Positions 46,885 through 55,107 of a stretch of 64,000 nt of DNA are shown here, in pieces. A program made the position numbers and the translations under genes. Positions within the stretch are counted from its first letter, which is position 1; each line of letters opens with the position of its first letter. The stretch is taken from positions 2,208,001 through 2,272,000 of the forward strand of contig NZ_JAJOMX010000001.1 of NCBI RefSeq assembly GCF_024699925.1, given 5' to 3'. The notes below the pieces were generated by a model that worked only from the letters and a program-made list of their open reading frames with translations, had not been told where the DNA came from and did not search any database. The stretch is from Mesorhizobium sp. J428. Its GTDB lineage: Bacteria; Pseudomonadota; Alphaproteobacteria; Rhizobiales; Rhizobiaceae.

Positions 46885-48626
46885 CCGCGGCCGAGCCCTA
46901 TGTCACGCGCCGGGCTCCAGCTTCGGCGTCGTTCGCTTCTGCTGAGGAAGCGGGGGCTCTCGTCCGTCCCCGAGCGACATCGAGACTGTCCGCCCGCACG
47001 GGAACGTTGCTGCAGGCCGCCGCGGCGCTGCTGTGGATTCCGCAGGCGGGCCTCATCGCCATGGTCATCGGCGGTATCGCGGCGGGCGAGCCCGCGCGCG
47101 CCGCGCTGGTCCCGGCCGCGGCCGTCTTCCTGCTCGGCCTCCTCCGCGCCGGTCTGGAGTGGGCCGGCGTCCGAATGGCCTTCGATGCGGCGCGAAAGCA
47201 ACTGTCGGATCTGCGTGCAGAGGCGATCGCCGCCGTGGCCGACCGGTCTCCCCTCGACATGTCTGCGCCGTCGTCCGGGCTTGTCGCCAGTGCGATTGCA
47301 GAGCAGGCCGAGGCGGTCGTGCCCTATCTCGCGCGCTTCCAGCCCCTGCGCTTCAAGGCGGTGGTTGTGCCCCTCGCGATCCTTGCCTGCGTGCTCGCCT
47401 TCTCCTGGGTGGCCGCCCTGATCCTGCTGGTGGCCGCGCCGCTGATTCCGCTGTTCATGGCGTTGATCGGCTGGGGCGCCAAGGAGGCGAGCGAAAGGCA
47501 GCTTGCGCGGATGGGCGACATGAATGCCTTCCTGCTCGACCGTCTGCGCGGCCTGGCGACGATCCGCACCTTCGACGCCGTCGACCGCACGGCGCTGCGG
47601 CTGCGCGCCGACGCCGAGGATCTCAGGACGCGGACGATGGCGGTCCTGCGCATCGCGTTCCTGTCGTCCGCCGTGCTGGAACTGTTCGCCGCGCTCGGCG
47701 TGGCGATGGTCGCGGTCTATGTCGGCTTCCATTTCCTGGGCCAGCTCGAATTCGGCGCCTGGGGCGGCAAGCTGTCGCTCGCTCAAGGCCTGTTCGTCCT
47801 GATGCTCGCCCCTGCCTTTTTCGAGCCGCTGCGCGACCTGTCGACGGTCTGGCATGATCGCGCCGCCGGCCAGGCGGGGCTGGAGGCGGTCGAGAAGATG
47901 GCCGTCCGTGGCATGCCGATCGTCGGCTCAGCCGCCGGAGAGGCCCGTCCTGCGGAGCGCGGCATAGCGCTTTCAGTCACGGCGGAAGACCTCAGCTTCC
48001 GATATCCAGGCCGTGATAGTTATGTGCTGGCGGGATTCGATCTCAACGTCAGGCCGGGCGAGCATGTCGCTCTCGTCGCGCCGAGCGGCGCGGGCAAGTC
48101 GACGATACTGGCCTTGCTCGCCGGCCTCGCGCCGGTGTCGGGCGGCGTGATCCGGATCGGCGGCGAGCCGCTCAACACGGCCAATGCGGCGCGCCTGCGC
48201 GCCTCCATGGCCTGGATCGGCCAGCCGCCGCACATCTTCCCGGGCACGGTCGCGAGCAATGTCTCGCTCGGCCGGCCGGATGTCGGAGCGCGTGAGATCG
48301 CCGTTGCGCTGAAGGTCGCCCGGCTCGACGGCGTGGCGGCCCGCCGCGGGCCGTCTCCCGTCGGCGAGAATGGCGTCGGCCTGTCGGGGGGCGAGGCCTT
48401 GCGCCTGGCGATCGCGCGCGCTGCCGCGGGCCCGGACAAGGGGCTGATCCTCGCCGACGAGCCCACCGCCCACCTCGACAGCTCCACCGCGAGCGAAGTG
48501 ACCGAGAGCCTGCTCGCGGCCGCAGCTGGGCGCACGCTCGTCGTCGCCACGCATGATCCCGTCCTGGCGGGCCGCATGGACCGCATCATCGATCTGTCCC
48601 ACAGGCGGGCGGAGGCGACGGCATGA
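46881..48626 (+). CDS. cydD: CydD, thiol (glutathione/cysteine) ABC exporter subunit
   Basis: A 581-residue half-transporter: six membrane helices (residues about 30-330), then an ATPase with Walker A SGAGKSTILALLAG, signature GLSGGEALRLAIARA and Walker B LILADEPTAHLD. With CydC it exports glutathione and cysteine and is needed to assemble heme in cytochrome bd. The start at 46881 is fixed by the ATGA with the corrected regulator frame; the longer open frame joining it to the regulator is an effect of the frameshift. The cydC start overlaps its stop by ATGA. Confidence 0.94.
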   Translation: MTAAEPYVTRRAPASASFASAEEAGALVRPRATSRLSARTGTLLQAAAALLWIPQAGLIAMVIGGIAAGEPARAALVPAAAVFLLGLLRAGLEWAGVRMAFDAARKQLSDLRAEAIAAVADRSPLDMSAPSSGLVASAIAEQAEAVVPYLARFQPLRFKAVVVPLAILACVLAFSWVAALILLVAAPLIPLFMALIGWGAKEASERQLARMGDMNAFLLDRLRGLATIRTFDAVDRTALRLRADAEDLRTRTMAVLRIAFLSSAVLELFAALGVAMVAVYVGFHFLGQLEFGAWGGKLSLAQGLFVLMLAPAFFEPLRDLSTVWHDRAAGQAGLEAVEKMAVRGMPIVGSAAGEARPAERGIALSVTAEDLSFRYPGRDSYVLAGFDLNVRPGEHVALVAPSGAGKSTILALLAGLAPVSGGVIRIGGEPLNTANAARLRASMAWIGQPPHIFPGTVASNVSLGRPDVGAREIAVALKVARLDGVAARRGPSPVGENGVGLSGGEALRLAIARAAAGPDKGLILADEPTAHLDSSTASEVTESLLAAAAGRTLVVATHDPVLAGRMDRIIDLSHRRAEATA

Positions 48627-50314
48627 GCCGGTTCCGCTCCCTGCGCGTCGTGCTCGCGCTCTTCCGGTCCGGCAACAGACGGATGCTGCTTGCCGGCGCC
48701 GTGCTCTCGCTCGCGACCGCGCTTGCCGGCATCGCGCTTCTCGGCCTGTCCGGCTGGTTCATCGCGGCCACGTCGATCGCCGGCCTCTCGGTCGCGACGG
48801 CGCTTACCTTCGACATCTTCATGCCGTCGGCTGGCATACGCCTGCTGGCGCTGGGCCGGACCGCCTCGCGCTATGGCGAAAGGCTGGCGACCCACGAGGC
48901 TACGCTCAAGGTCCTGGCGGCTCTCAGGGAGCGGGTGTTCCGCGGCTGGGCCTCGCCCGCCGCGGCGCGCACGCTCGCCATGCGCCCGTCGCGGGCCCTG
49001 TTCGGGCTGACGCTCGACATCGACGCGCTGGATACGCTCTATCTTCGGGTCATCGTCCCGGTCTTCGCCGCGACAGGCACCGCGCTGGCGGTTTCGGCTG
49101 CGCTCGGCTTCATCCATCCGCTTCTGGGCGCCGGCACGGCGCTGCTGCTGCTCGCTGCCGGCCTCGGCATCCCGGCTGTCGCTGCCCGCCGTGCCGAGGC
49201 TTTCGCGCGCCGCAGGGCGTATGCCCTCGAAGCATTGCGCTCGCGCACCATCGACCTGGTGAAAGGCAGGACCGACCTGCTGTTGGCCGGTCGCGCCGGC
49301 GCCCAGATCGAGGCAGTCGCCGCGGCGGACCGGCGTCTTGCGCAGGCCGACATCGGCCTCAACCGCATTGAGACCGGTGCGGGCTTTGCGCTCGGGGTAG
49401 CTGGCGCTGCTTTGCTGGCAGGCGTGCTGCTCGCTGTAGCCCTGCTTGCGGAGCGTGGCGACATCGGTGCACCAGCCGCAGCCTTCGCCGTCCTTCTTGC
49501 CCTGGCGAGCCTCGAGCCGTTCGCGCCGCTGCGGCGCGGCGCGGTCGAGTTCGGCCGCACTCTCCTCGCCGCGCGCCGACTGGCGCCGCAGCTGACGGAC
49601 AAGGCTGGAACCACCGCGCTGCCCGAGCCGGCACAGGCGGGCGTCGCGGCACGGCTGCGGTCGGTCTCGGCGAGCTACGACGGCCAGCACCGCCCGGTCC
49701 TGTCCGATGTCTCGCTCACGGTGCGGCGTGGCGAACGCGTCGTCGTCATCGGGCAGAGCGGGGCGGGCAAGTCCACGCTCCTCTCGCTCCTCGCCGCGGA
49801 ACTGGCACCGGTGCGCGGCAGCGTGGAAATCCTGCCGGCGACGCTGCTGACGCAGCACACGGAGCTGTTTGCCGATACCCTGCGCGGCAATCTGGCGTTG
49901 GCACGGCCGGAGGCAACGGAGGCCGATATGATCGCGGCTCTCGCCGCCGCAGGTCTCGACGAGATGGTGGGCCGCCTGCCGCACGGGCTCGACACGGCGC
50001 TTGGCGAGGCGGGCGCCGGCCTGTCCGGCGGGCAAACCCGCCGGCTGGCGCTCGCGCGCGTCCTGCTGCGCGATGCGCCTGTATGGTTGATGGACGAGCC
50101 GACGGAAGGACTCGACGGCCCGACCGCGCGCGATGTGGTCGCGCGCATCGACGCCGCCGCGGCCAATCGATCGCTTATCATTGCTACGCATATCCGCCGT
50201 GAAGCCGAACTCGCCGACCGCCTCGTCCTGATGCGCGACGGCCGGATCGTCGCGGAGGCGTCACGCGGAAGCGCGAAATACAAAGAAATGCTCGACGGGC
50301 TTCGCCCGGACTGA
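48623..50314 (+). CDS. cydC: CydC, thiol ABC exporter subunit
   Basis: A 563-residue partner of CydD with the same layout: membrane domain to about residue 310, Walker A GQSGAGKSTLLSLLA, signature GLSGGQTRRLALARVL, Walker B VWLMDEPTEGLD and switch His in IATHIRRE. The early block GLSGWFIAATSIAG is typical of CydC. It is coupled to cydD by four bases and is followed 75 bases later by cydA. The gap is long enough for a weak extra promoter but shows no clear one. Confidence 0.94.
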   Translation: MSRFRSLRVVLALFRSGNRRMLLAGAVLSLATALAGIALLGLSGWFIAATSIAGLSVATALTFDIFMPSAGIRLLALGRTASRYGERLATHEATLKVLAALRERVFRGWASPAAARTLAMRPSRALFGLTLDIDALDTLYLRVIVPVFAATGTALAVSAALGFIHPLLGAGTALLLLAAGLGIPAVAARRAEAFARRRAYALEALRSRTIDLVKGRTDLLLAGRAGAQIEAVAAADRRLAQADIGLNRIETGAGFALGVAGAALLAGVLLAVALLAERGDIGAPAAAFAVLLALASLEPFAPLRRGAVEFGRTLLAARRLAPQLTDKAGTTALPEPAQAGVAARLRSVSASYDGQHRPVLSDVSLTVRRGERVVVIGQSGAGKSTLLSLLAAELAPVRGSVEILPATLLTQHTELFADTLRGNLALARPEATEADMIAALAAAGLDEMVGRLPHGLDTALGEAGAGLSGGQTRRLALARVLLRDAPVWLMDEPTEGLDGPTARDVVARIDAAAANRSLIIATHIRREAELADRLVLMRDGRIVAEASRGSAKYKEMLDGLRPD

Positions 50315-50389
50315 GTTGGAACGTCGAAGCCCGGGCAGCGCGCAAGGCGGCCCCGGCAAGCAAGGGAGGCGGCAGCGCCGGATCCGGTC

Positions 50390-51967
50390 ATGGAACTCGA
50401 TATCGTAGCTCTCTCGCGGCTGCAGTTCGCAATCACCGCGCTCTATCACTTCCTCTTCGTTCCGCTCACGCTCGGCCTGTCGATCCTGCTCGCCATCATG
50501 GAGACGGTCTATGTGATGACCGGCCGGGTGATCTGGCGGCAGATGACCAAGTTCTGGGGCACGCTGTTTGGTATCAACTTCGCACTCGGCGTCGCCACCG
50601 GCATCGTGATGGAGTTCCAGTTCGGCATGAACTGGAGCTACTACAGCCACTATGTCGGCGACATCTTCGGCGCGCCGCTGGCGATCGAGGGCCTGATGGC
50701 CTTCTTCCTCGAGGCGACATTCGTCGGCCTGTTCTTCTTCGGCTGGGACAAGCTGTCGAAGCTCGGCCATCTCGCCGCCACCTGGGCGGTGGCGATCGGC
50801 TCAAACTTCTCGGCGCTGTGGATTCTGATCGCCAATGGCTGGATGCAGAATCCGGTGGGCTCGGCCTTCAACCCGCAGACCATGCGCATGGAGGTCGTCG
50901 ACTTCTACGAGGTCCTGTTCAACCCGGTGGCGCAGGCGAAGTTCGTCCATACCGTCTCGGCGGGATATGTCACGGCTGCCGTGTTCGTCCTCGGCGTGTC
51001 GGCCTGGTACCTGCTCAAGGGCCGCAGCGTCGCGCTGGCGAAGCGCTCGATGACGGTGGCCGCGTCCTTCGGCCTTGCTTCGGCCTTGTCGGTCGTGGTC
51101 CTCGGCGACGAGAGCGGTTATCTCTCGACCGAGCATCAGAAAATGAAGCTCGCCGCGATCGAGGCGATGTGGAAGACCGAGCCGGCGCCCGCGCCTTTCA
51201 CGGCGTTCGGCTTCCCCGACCAGCAGTCGCGCACGACACATTTCGCTGTCCATATCCCCTGGGCCATGGGTCTGATCGGCACGCGCTCGCTGACCACGGA
51301 AATCCCCGGCATCGAGGAACTGGTCGAGCATGCAAAGGTTCGCATCCGCCAGGGCATCCTCGCCTATGACGCGCTGCAGAAGATCCGCGAGGCGGGCAGC
51401 ACGGCGGCGATCCCCGACGACGTGCGAACCGCCTTCGAGGACAACGGCATGGACCTCGGCTACGCGCTGCTCCTGAAGCGCCATGTCGACGATCCCCGCC
51501 AGGCGAGCGAGGATCAGATCGCGCAGGCGGCCTGGGACACGGTCCCGAACGTGCCCACCCTGTTCTGGACCTTCCGTATCATGGTCGGCCTCGGCTTCGG
51601 CTTCATCCTCTTGATGGCGGTGTTCTTCTACCTCTCGGCGCGTCACCGCCTCGACCGCTATCCATGGCTTCTGCGCGTCGCGGTCTTCGCGATCCCGCTG
51701 CCGTGGATCGCGGCCGAGTGTGGCTGGATCGTCGCCGAGGTCGGACGCCAACCCTGGATCATCGAGGGCGTGCTGCCGACGGCGGCGGCCGTGTCGAGCC
51801 TTGGCGCAACCACGGTGCTGATCACCATCCTCGGCTTCGCGCTGATCTATACCGTCCTGTTCATCGTCGAGATGTCGCTGATGGTCGTCGCGATCCGCAA
51901 GGGCCCCGAGGATGATCACCAGCCGGAGCCGGCGATCGCCCCTCCCTCCCTCGTTCCCGCGGAGTGA
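50390..51967 (+). CDS. cydA: CydA, cytochrome bd ubiquinol oxidase subunit I
   Basis: A 525-residue membrane subunit binding hemes b558, b595 and d. Visible features are the early heme ligand His in ITALYHFLFVPLTLG, the Q-loop (residues about 250-380, long type), and GWIVAEVGRQPWIIEGVLPT with the canonical GRQPW. Length and long Q-loop place it with E. coli-type bd-I rather than the short-loop CIO group, and the CydX gene downstream agrees. The oxidase reduces O2 with high affinity and is resistant to sulfide and nitric oxide. It starts 75 bases after cydC and ends 6 before cydB. Confidence 0.97.
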   Translation: MELDIVALSRLQFAITALYHFLFVPLTLGLSILLAIMETVYVMTGRVIWRQMTKFWGTLFGINFALGVATGIVMEFQFGMNWSYYSHYVGDIFGAPLAIEGLMAFFLEATFVGLFFFGWDKLSKLGHLAATWAVAIGSNFSALWILIANGWMQNPVGSAFNPQTMRMEVVDFYEVLFNPVAQAKFVHTVSAGYVTAAVFVLGVSAWYLLKGRSVALAKRSMTVAASFGLASALSVVVLGDESGYLSTEHQKMKLAAIEAMWKTEPAPAPFTAFGFPDQQSRTTHFAVHIPWAMGLIGTRSLTTEIPGIEELVEHAKVRIRQGILAYDALQKIREAGSTAAIPDDVRTAFEDNGMDLGYALLLKRHVDDPRQASEDQIAQAAWDTVPNVPTLFWTFRIMVGLGFGFILLMAVFFYLSARHRLDRYPWLLRVAVFAIPLPWIAAECGWIVAEVGRQPWIIEGVLPTAAAVSSLGATTVLITILGFALIYTVLFIVEMSLMVVAIRKGPEDDHQPEPAIAPPSLVPAE

Positions 51968-51973
51968 CCAGCC

Positions 51974-53131
51974 ATGATCCTGCATGATCTCATCGATTAT
52001 CCGACGCTCCGCGTCACCTGGTGGGTGTTGCTCGGCGTTCTCTTGATCGGCTTTGCCGTGATGGACGGTTTCGACCTCGGCACCGGCACGCTTCTGCCCT
52101 TCGTCGCGAAGAACGACCTCGAGCGCCGCGTGGTCATCAACGCGGTCGGCCCGGTCTGGGAAGGAAACCAGGTCTGGCTGATCCTCGGCGGCGGGGCGAT
52201 CTTCGCCGCCTGGCCGCCGCTCTACGCCGTGTCCTTCTCGGGCTTCTATCTGGCGATGTTCGCAATCCTCTTCGCGCTCATCCTGCGGCCGGTCGCCTTC
52301 AAATACCGGTCGAAGCGCGAGAGTGCCGCGTGGCGTTCGCGCTGGGACTGGGCGCTGTTCATCGGCGGTTTCGTTCCGGCGCTCGTTATGGGTGTGGCGG
52401 TGGGCAATGTCCTGCAGGGCGTGCCGTTCCACTTCGGCTCGGACCTGCGCATCTTCTACGACGGCACGACGCTGTTCGAGCTACTCAATCCGTTCGGCCT
52501 GCTCTGCGGCCTGCTGTCGGTTGCCATGCTCGTCATGCACGGCGCGGCGTGGCTGGTGCTAAAGACGAAGGACGAGGTGGCCGTCAGGGCGCGCACCTAT
52601 GGCAGCATCGCCGCGCTCGTGACGATCGGCCTCTTCGCAATCGGCGGGCTGTGGCTGTGGACCGGCATCGACGGCTACCGTCTCACCAGCGCGGTCGTGA
52701 TGGACGGACCGTCCAACCCGCTCGCCAAGACGGTGGAGCAGGGGGCCGGCATCTGGTTCGAGAACTATGCGGCCCACCCGTGGATGATGGCCGCTCCGGC
52801 ACTGGGTTTCGGCGGCGCGGCGCTTGCCCTTCTCCTGCTGCGCCTGCGACGCGAGGTGTTGACGCTTATTGCGAGCGCGCTGTCGATCCTCGGCATCATC
52901 TCGACCGTCGGCCTGTCGATGTTCCCGTTCATCCTGCCATCGTCGGTCGACCCGCGGTCGAGCCTGACGGTCTGGGACGCCTCGTCGAGCCATCTGACGC
53001 TGTTCATCATGCTCGTCGTCACCGCGATCTTCATCCCGATCATCGTCGCCTATACGAGCTGGGTCTATCGCGTCCTGTGGGGCAAGGTCGACGCGGATGG
53101 CATCCGCAACGGCACCGGCCACGCCTACTGA
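51974..53131 (+). CDS. cydB: CydB, cytochrome bd ubiquinol oxidase subunit II
   Basis: A 385-residue membrane subunit with about eight helices. The N-terminal block VLLIGFAVMDGFDLGTGTLLPF, NAVGPVWEGNQVWLILGGGAIFAAWP, and the C-terminal SSHLTLFIMLVVTAIFIPIIVAYTSWVY are all characteristic. Length is close to E. coli CydB (379). It begins six bases after cydA and ends 16 bases before cydX. The gene is intact. Confidence 0.97.
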   Translation: MILHDLIDYPTLRVTWWVLLGVLLIGFAVMDGFDLGTGTLLPFVAKNDLERRVVINAVGPVWEGNQVWLILGGGAIFAAWPPLYAVSFSGFYLAMFAILFALILRPVAFKYRSKRESAAWRSRWDWALFIGGFVPALVMGVAVGNVLQGVPFHFGSDLRIFYDGTTLFELLNPFGLLCGLLSVAMLVMHGAAWLVLKTKDEVAVRARTYGSIAALVTIGLFAIGGLWLWTGIDGYRLTSAVVMDGPSNPLAKTVEQGAGIWFENYAAHPWMMAAPALGFGGAALALLLLRLRREVLTLIASALSILGIISTVGLSMFPFILPSSVDPRSSLTVWDASSSHLTLFIMLVVTAIFIPIIVAYTSWVYRVLWGKVDADGIRNGTGHAY

Positions 53132-53147
53132 AGGAAAGGAGTTCGTC

Positions 53148-53270
53148 ATGTGGTATTTCGCCTGGCTGCTCGGCCTCCCCCTCGCCGCCGCCTTCGCCGT
53201 GCTCAACGCGATGTGGTACGAGTTGATGGAGGACGAGGCGCAGAAACGCGCCGCCGACAAGCCGAACTGA
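53148..53270 (+). CDS. cydX: CydX, small accessory subunit of cytochrome bd
   Basis: A 40-residue gene with GGAAAGGAG upstream of the ATG at 53148. The product has the CydX/YbgT signature: MWYFAWLLG start, one membrane helix and NAMWYELMEDE at its end. CydX binds CydA and stabilises the b595/d heme pair; oxidase without it is poorly active. It lies 16 bases after cydB, so it ends the cyd operon. It is shorter than the usual ORF cutoff and easily missed by automatic calling. Confidence 0.92.
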   Translation: MWYFAWLLGLPLAAAFAVLNAMWYELMEDEAQKRAADKPN

Positions 53271-53297
53271 GAGATTTGCACGGAGGGATCCGGCTCG

Positions 53298-53322
53298 GCG
53301 CGGACGGGCGTGCCGTCCGCGC
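53298..53322. terminator. Perfect 10-bp hairpin after cydX
   Basis: GCGCGGACGG (53298-53307) pairs with CCGTCCGCGC (53313-53322) around a 5-base loop, 27 bases after the cydX stop. There is no T-run, so it may be a weak terminator or an mRNA 3'-end stabiliser. It also abuts the stop of the LysR remnant on the other strand. Confidence 0.55.
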
Positions 53323-53447
53323 TACCGTGCGGGCGCGATATGCTGGGCCAGCAGCTTTTCCAGCCAGTCGACGAAGACCTGCGTGCGCCGCGAGATGTGC
53401 TGGCGGTGGGGGTAGAGCAGGGTCATCGGCATCGGTTCCGCGCGAAA
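53322..53447 (-). pseudogene. C-terminal remnant of a LysR-family regulator gene
   Basis: Reading the minus strand, about 41 codons end at the TAG at 53322-53324: FRAEPMPMTLLYPHRQHIS, then RRTQVFVDWLEKLLAQH. This is the typical last strand and helix of the LysR effector domain (M-x-L-Y-P...R...F-x-D-W-L). There is no DNA-binding domain; homology stops at about 53447, where another gene's remnant begins on the plus strand. It is the 3' tail of a deleted gene. Confidence 0.75.
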
Positions 53448-53641
53448 GCCTCCGCGAGGCGGCGCATTTCGTCGCCGACTATGACAAGATCGTCACGGAC
53501 AAGGTGAAGTCGTCGGTTGCGAAACAGACCTATGCGACCCTGTTTGCCAACTGGCAGGGCGTATGCATCGGCGATGGCGAAGTCTGGTTTTCCGGGGTCG
53601 GCGATGCGAATGTCATCCGGATCACGGCGATCACCGATTGA
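53441..53641 (+). pseudogene. C-terminal remnant (66 codons) of an unrecognised gene
   Basis: An in-frame tail without any start codon of its own: REAAHFVADYDKIVTDKVK, then QTYATLFANWQGVCIGDGEVWFSG, ending at the TGA at 53639-53641. Codon use is like a real gene, and the end resembles the C-terminus of secreted or periplasmic hypothetical proteins, but I cannot name the family. It abuts the LysR remnant with about seven bases that fit both, as expected at a deletion joint. Confidence 0.6.
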
Positions 53642-53671
53642 TCCCGCGGTCTGCCATCAGGAGGACATGAC

Positions 53672-54298
53672 ATGATACGCATCCTAACCGCCGCCGGCGC
53701 TCTTCTCGCTCTTGGTTATATGGCCTTGCCTGCGCAGGCGGAGTCCACGGTCAAATGTGTGTCGCGCAACTATCAGTACGACGAGTGCTGGGCCGGCCCG
53801 CTCAAGCGGCCGCAGTTGATCCATCAGGTCTCGAGCAGTGCCTGCATCCTGAACCGGAGCTGGGGATATAATCCGCAGTCCGGCTACATCTGGGTGGCCA
53901 ACGGATGCGCCGGCGTCTTCGCCGACGTCACCGGATACCACTATGGACGCGGCGGCAAGGTCGACCCCGGTGCCCGCACCTATGACGAGCATGGTCACGA
54001 CGTCGGCGCGGCGGTCGGCGCCGCCGTCATCGGCGCGATCGTCGGCGGCATCGTGGCCGGCAATCATCACGGCCATCAGCACACCACCAGCAACGTGCGC
54101 GAGGACGACGGCTACAATGGCTGTCACGGAATCGGCTGCATGGTCACCCCGCCGGACGATAACGACACCATCGACACCAGGCCTCAATTCGACAAAGAGG
54201 GAAATCCGAATTTCGACATCCACGGCAACTACCAGGGCTGCCACGGCGTCGGATGTTTCGTCGACGATCCGGACAGCACCGACGACAGCGACCAGTAG
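53672..54298 (+). CDS. Secreted DUF3011-like protein with glycine zipper and twin GCHG repeats
   Basis: A 208-residue exported protein. Residues 1-23 are a signal peptide (ILTAAGALLALGYMALPAQAE). Residues about 25-85 resemble DUF3011: TVKCVSRNYQYDECW, SSACILNRSWGYNPQSGYIWVANGCAG-type spacing of four cysteines. A glycine-zipper membrane segment follows (GAAVGAAVIGAIVGGIVAG, about 112-130), then a His-rich stretch. The acidic tail contains two copies of N/Q-GCHG(I/V)GC(M/F)V. The paired cysteines suggest disulfides or metal binding. Function is unknown. It stands 30 bases after the remnant and is transcribed away from aroQ. Confidence 0.8.
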   Translation: MIRILTAAGALLALGYMALPAQAESTVKCVSRNYQYDECWAGPLKRPQLIHQVSSSACILNRSWGYNPQSGYIWVANGCAGVFADVTGYHYGRGGKVDPGARTYDEHGHDVGAAVGAAVIGAIVGGIVAGNHHGHQHTTSNVREDDGYNGCHGIGCMVTPPDDNDTIDTRPQFDKEGNPNFDIHGNYQGCHGVGCFVDDPDSTDDSDQ

Positions 54299-54388
54299 CG
54301 CCTGCGCGCAGCCAGCCGGGCGGCAAGCCTTGCCGGGGCCGCGTCGCGGCGCCCGGCGCAGCGGGGACAGGGAGCCCGGCGAAGTCTC

Positions 54389-54661
54389 ATGCACACGCTG
54401 ACGATGATCCTCGCCGGTCTCGCACTGCTCGGCGTTTTCACGCTGCTGGGCCGCCTGATCGGCAGCGCGATCTACAAGAAAGTGGTCTACGGAACCGTGC
54501 CGCTGTCCCATGTCGCGGGTGTGGTCGTGCTGGCGGCGCTGATTCCTGTCGCCTTCACGGTGGATCTCCTGACGATGGGATGGCTCACGACGATCGTCAT
54601 GCTGGCCATCGGCATCTGGGATGGGCAATCGAAGCGCCGCAGACAGTCTGCCGCGGCGTGA
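54389..54661 (+). CDS. Small integral membrane protein of 90 residues, function unknown
   Basis: Three hydrophobic stretches (about residues 3-25, 38-58 and 62-80) with charged loops GRLIGSAIYKK and a basic end (GQSKRRRQ) make this a likely three-helix inner-membrane protein, C-terminus in the cytoplasm. GGGAG is about 15 bases before the ATG, rather far. No domain is recognised. It is convergent with aroQ, with 4 bases between the stops, and 90 bases after the DUF3011-like gene, so it may be the second gene of that transcript. Confidence 0.6.
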   Translation: MHTLTMILAGLALLGVFTLLGRLIGSAIYKKVVYGTVPLSHVAGVVVLAALIPVAFTVDLLTMGWLTTIVMLAIGIWDGQSKRRRQSAAA

Positions 54662-54665
54662 CGGG

Positions 54666-55103
54666 TCACGAGCCCGGTTCGATCATATCCCCCATCGCCT
54701 TGACGGCGACCTCGTAGCCGCGCGGCCCCAGTCCCGCGATCACGGCGGTCGCGACCTTCGACACCAGCGAGGTGTGATAGATCTCCTCGCGACGGTGGAT
54801 ATTCGAGATATGCAGCTCGATGATCGGGCCGGGAAACATCTTGAGCGCGTCGAGCAGCGGGATCGAACGGAAGCTGAGGCCCGCCGGGTTGATGACGATG
54901 CCCGCGCCCTCGTCGATCGCTTCGTGCACCCAGTCGACGAGCTGATGTTCCGCATTGGTCTGGTGGAACCGGAGGTGCCTTTCCCCCGCTGCCTTTCGGC
55001 ACATGTCCTCGACTTGGGCGAGTGTCGTCGTGCCGTAGATTTCGGGTTCGCGCTTGCCGAGGCGGTTGAGGTTGGGGCCGTTGAGGACGTAGATCGGCTT
55101 CAT
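54666..55103 (-). CDS. aroQ: Type II 3-dehydroquinate dehydratase, probably catabolic
   Basis: A 145-residue dodecameric-type dehydroquinase that interconverts 3-dehydroquinate and 3-dehydroshikimate. Active-site features are VLNGPNLNRLGKREPEIYG (Arg and Tyr of the lid), FHQTNAEHQLVDWVHEA, INPAGLSFRSIPLLDAL and IELHISNIHRREEIYHTS (His). It lies 4 bases after dctM, at the end of the quinate/shikimate-type operon, so it is likely to serve degradation rather than the chorismate pathway. Biosynthetic and catabolic type II enzymes look alike, so this rests on context. Confidence 0.95.
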   Translation of the reverse strand: MKPIYVLNGPNLNRLGKREPEIYGTTTLAQVEDMCRKAAGERHLRFHQTNAEHQLVDWVHEAIDEGAGIVINPAGLSFRSIPLLDALKMFPGPIIELHISNIHRREEIYHTSLVSKVATAVIAGLGPRGYEVAVKAMGDMIEPGS

Positions 55104-55107
55104 CGGG

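Noticed and set aside
46311..48626. A 771-residue fusion of a winged-helix regulator with CydD
   Set aside because: The linker between the two is low-complexity read-through. A one-base correction restores a normal regulator end and an ATGA overlap with a normal cydD.
53150..53641. A 163-residue gene starting with GTG inside cydX
   Set aside because: Its first part is a shadow of cydX and of the LysR remnant; only the last 66 codons look like a real protein and these lack a start.
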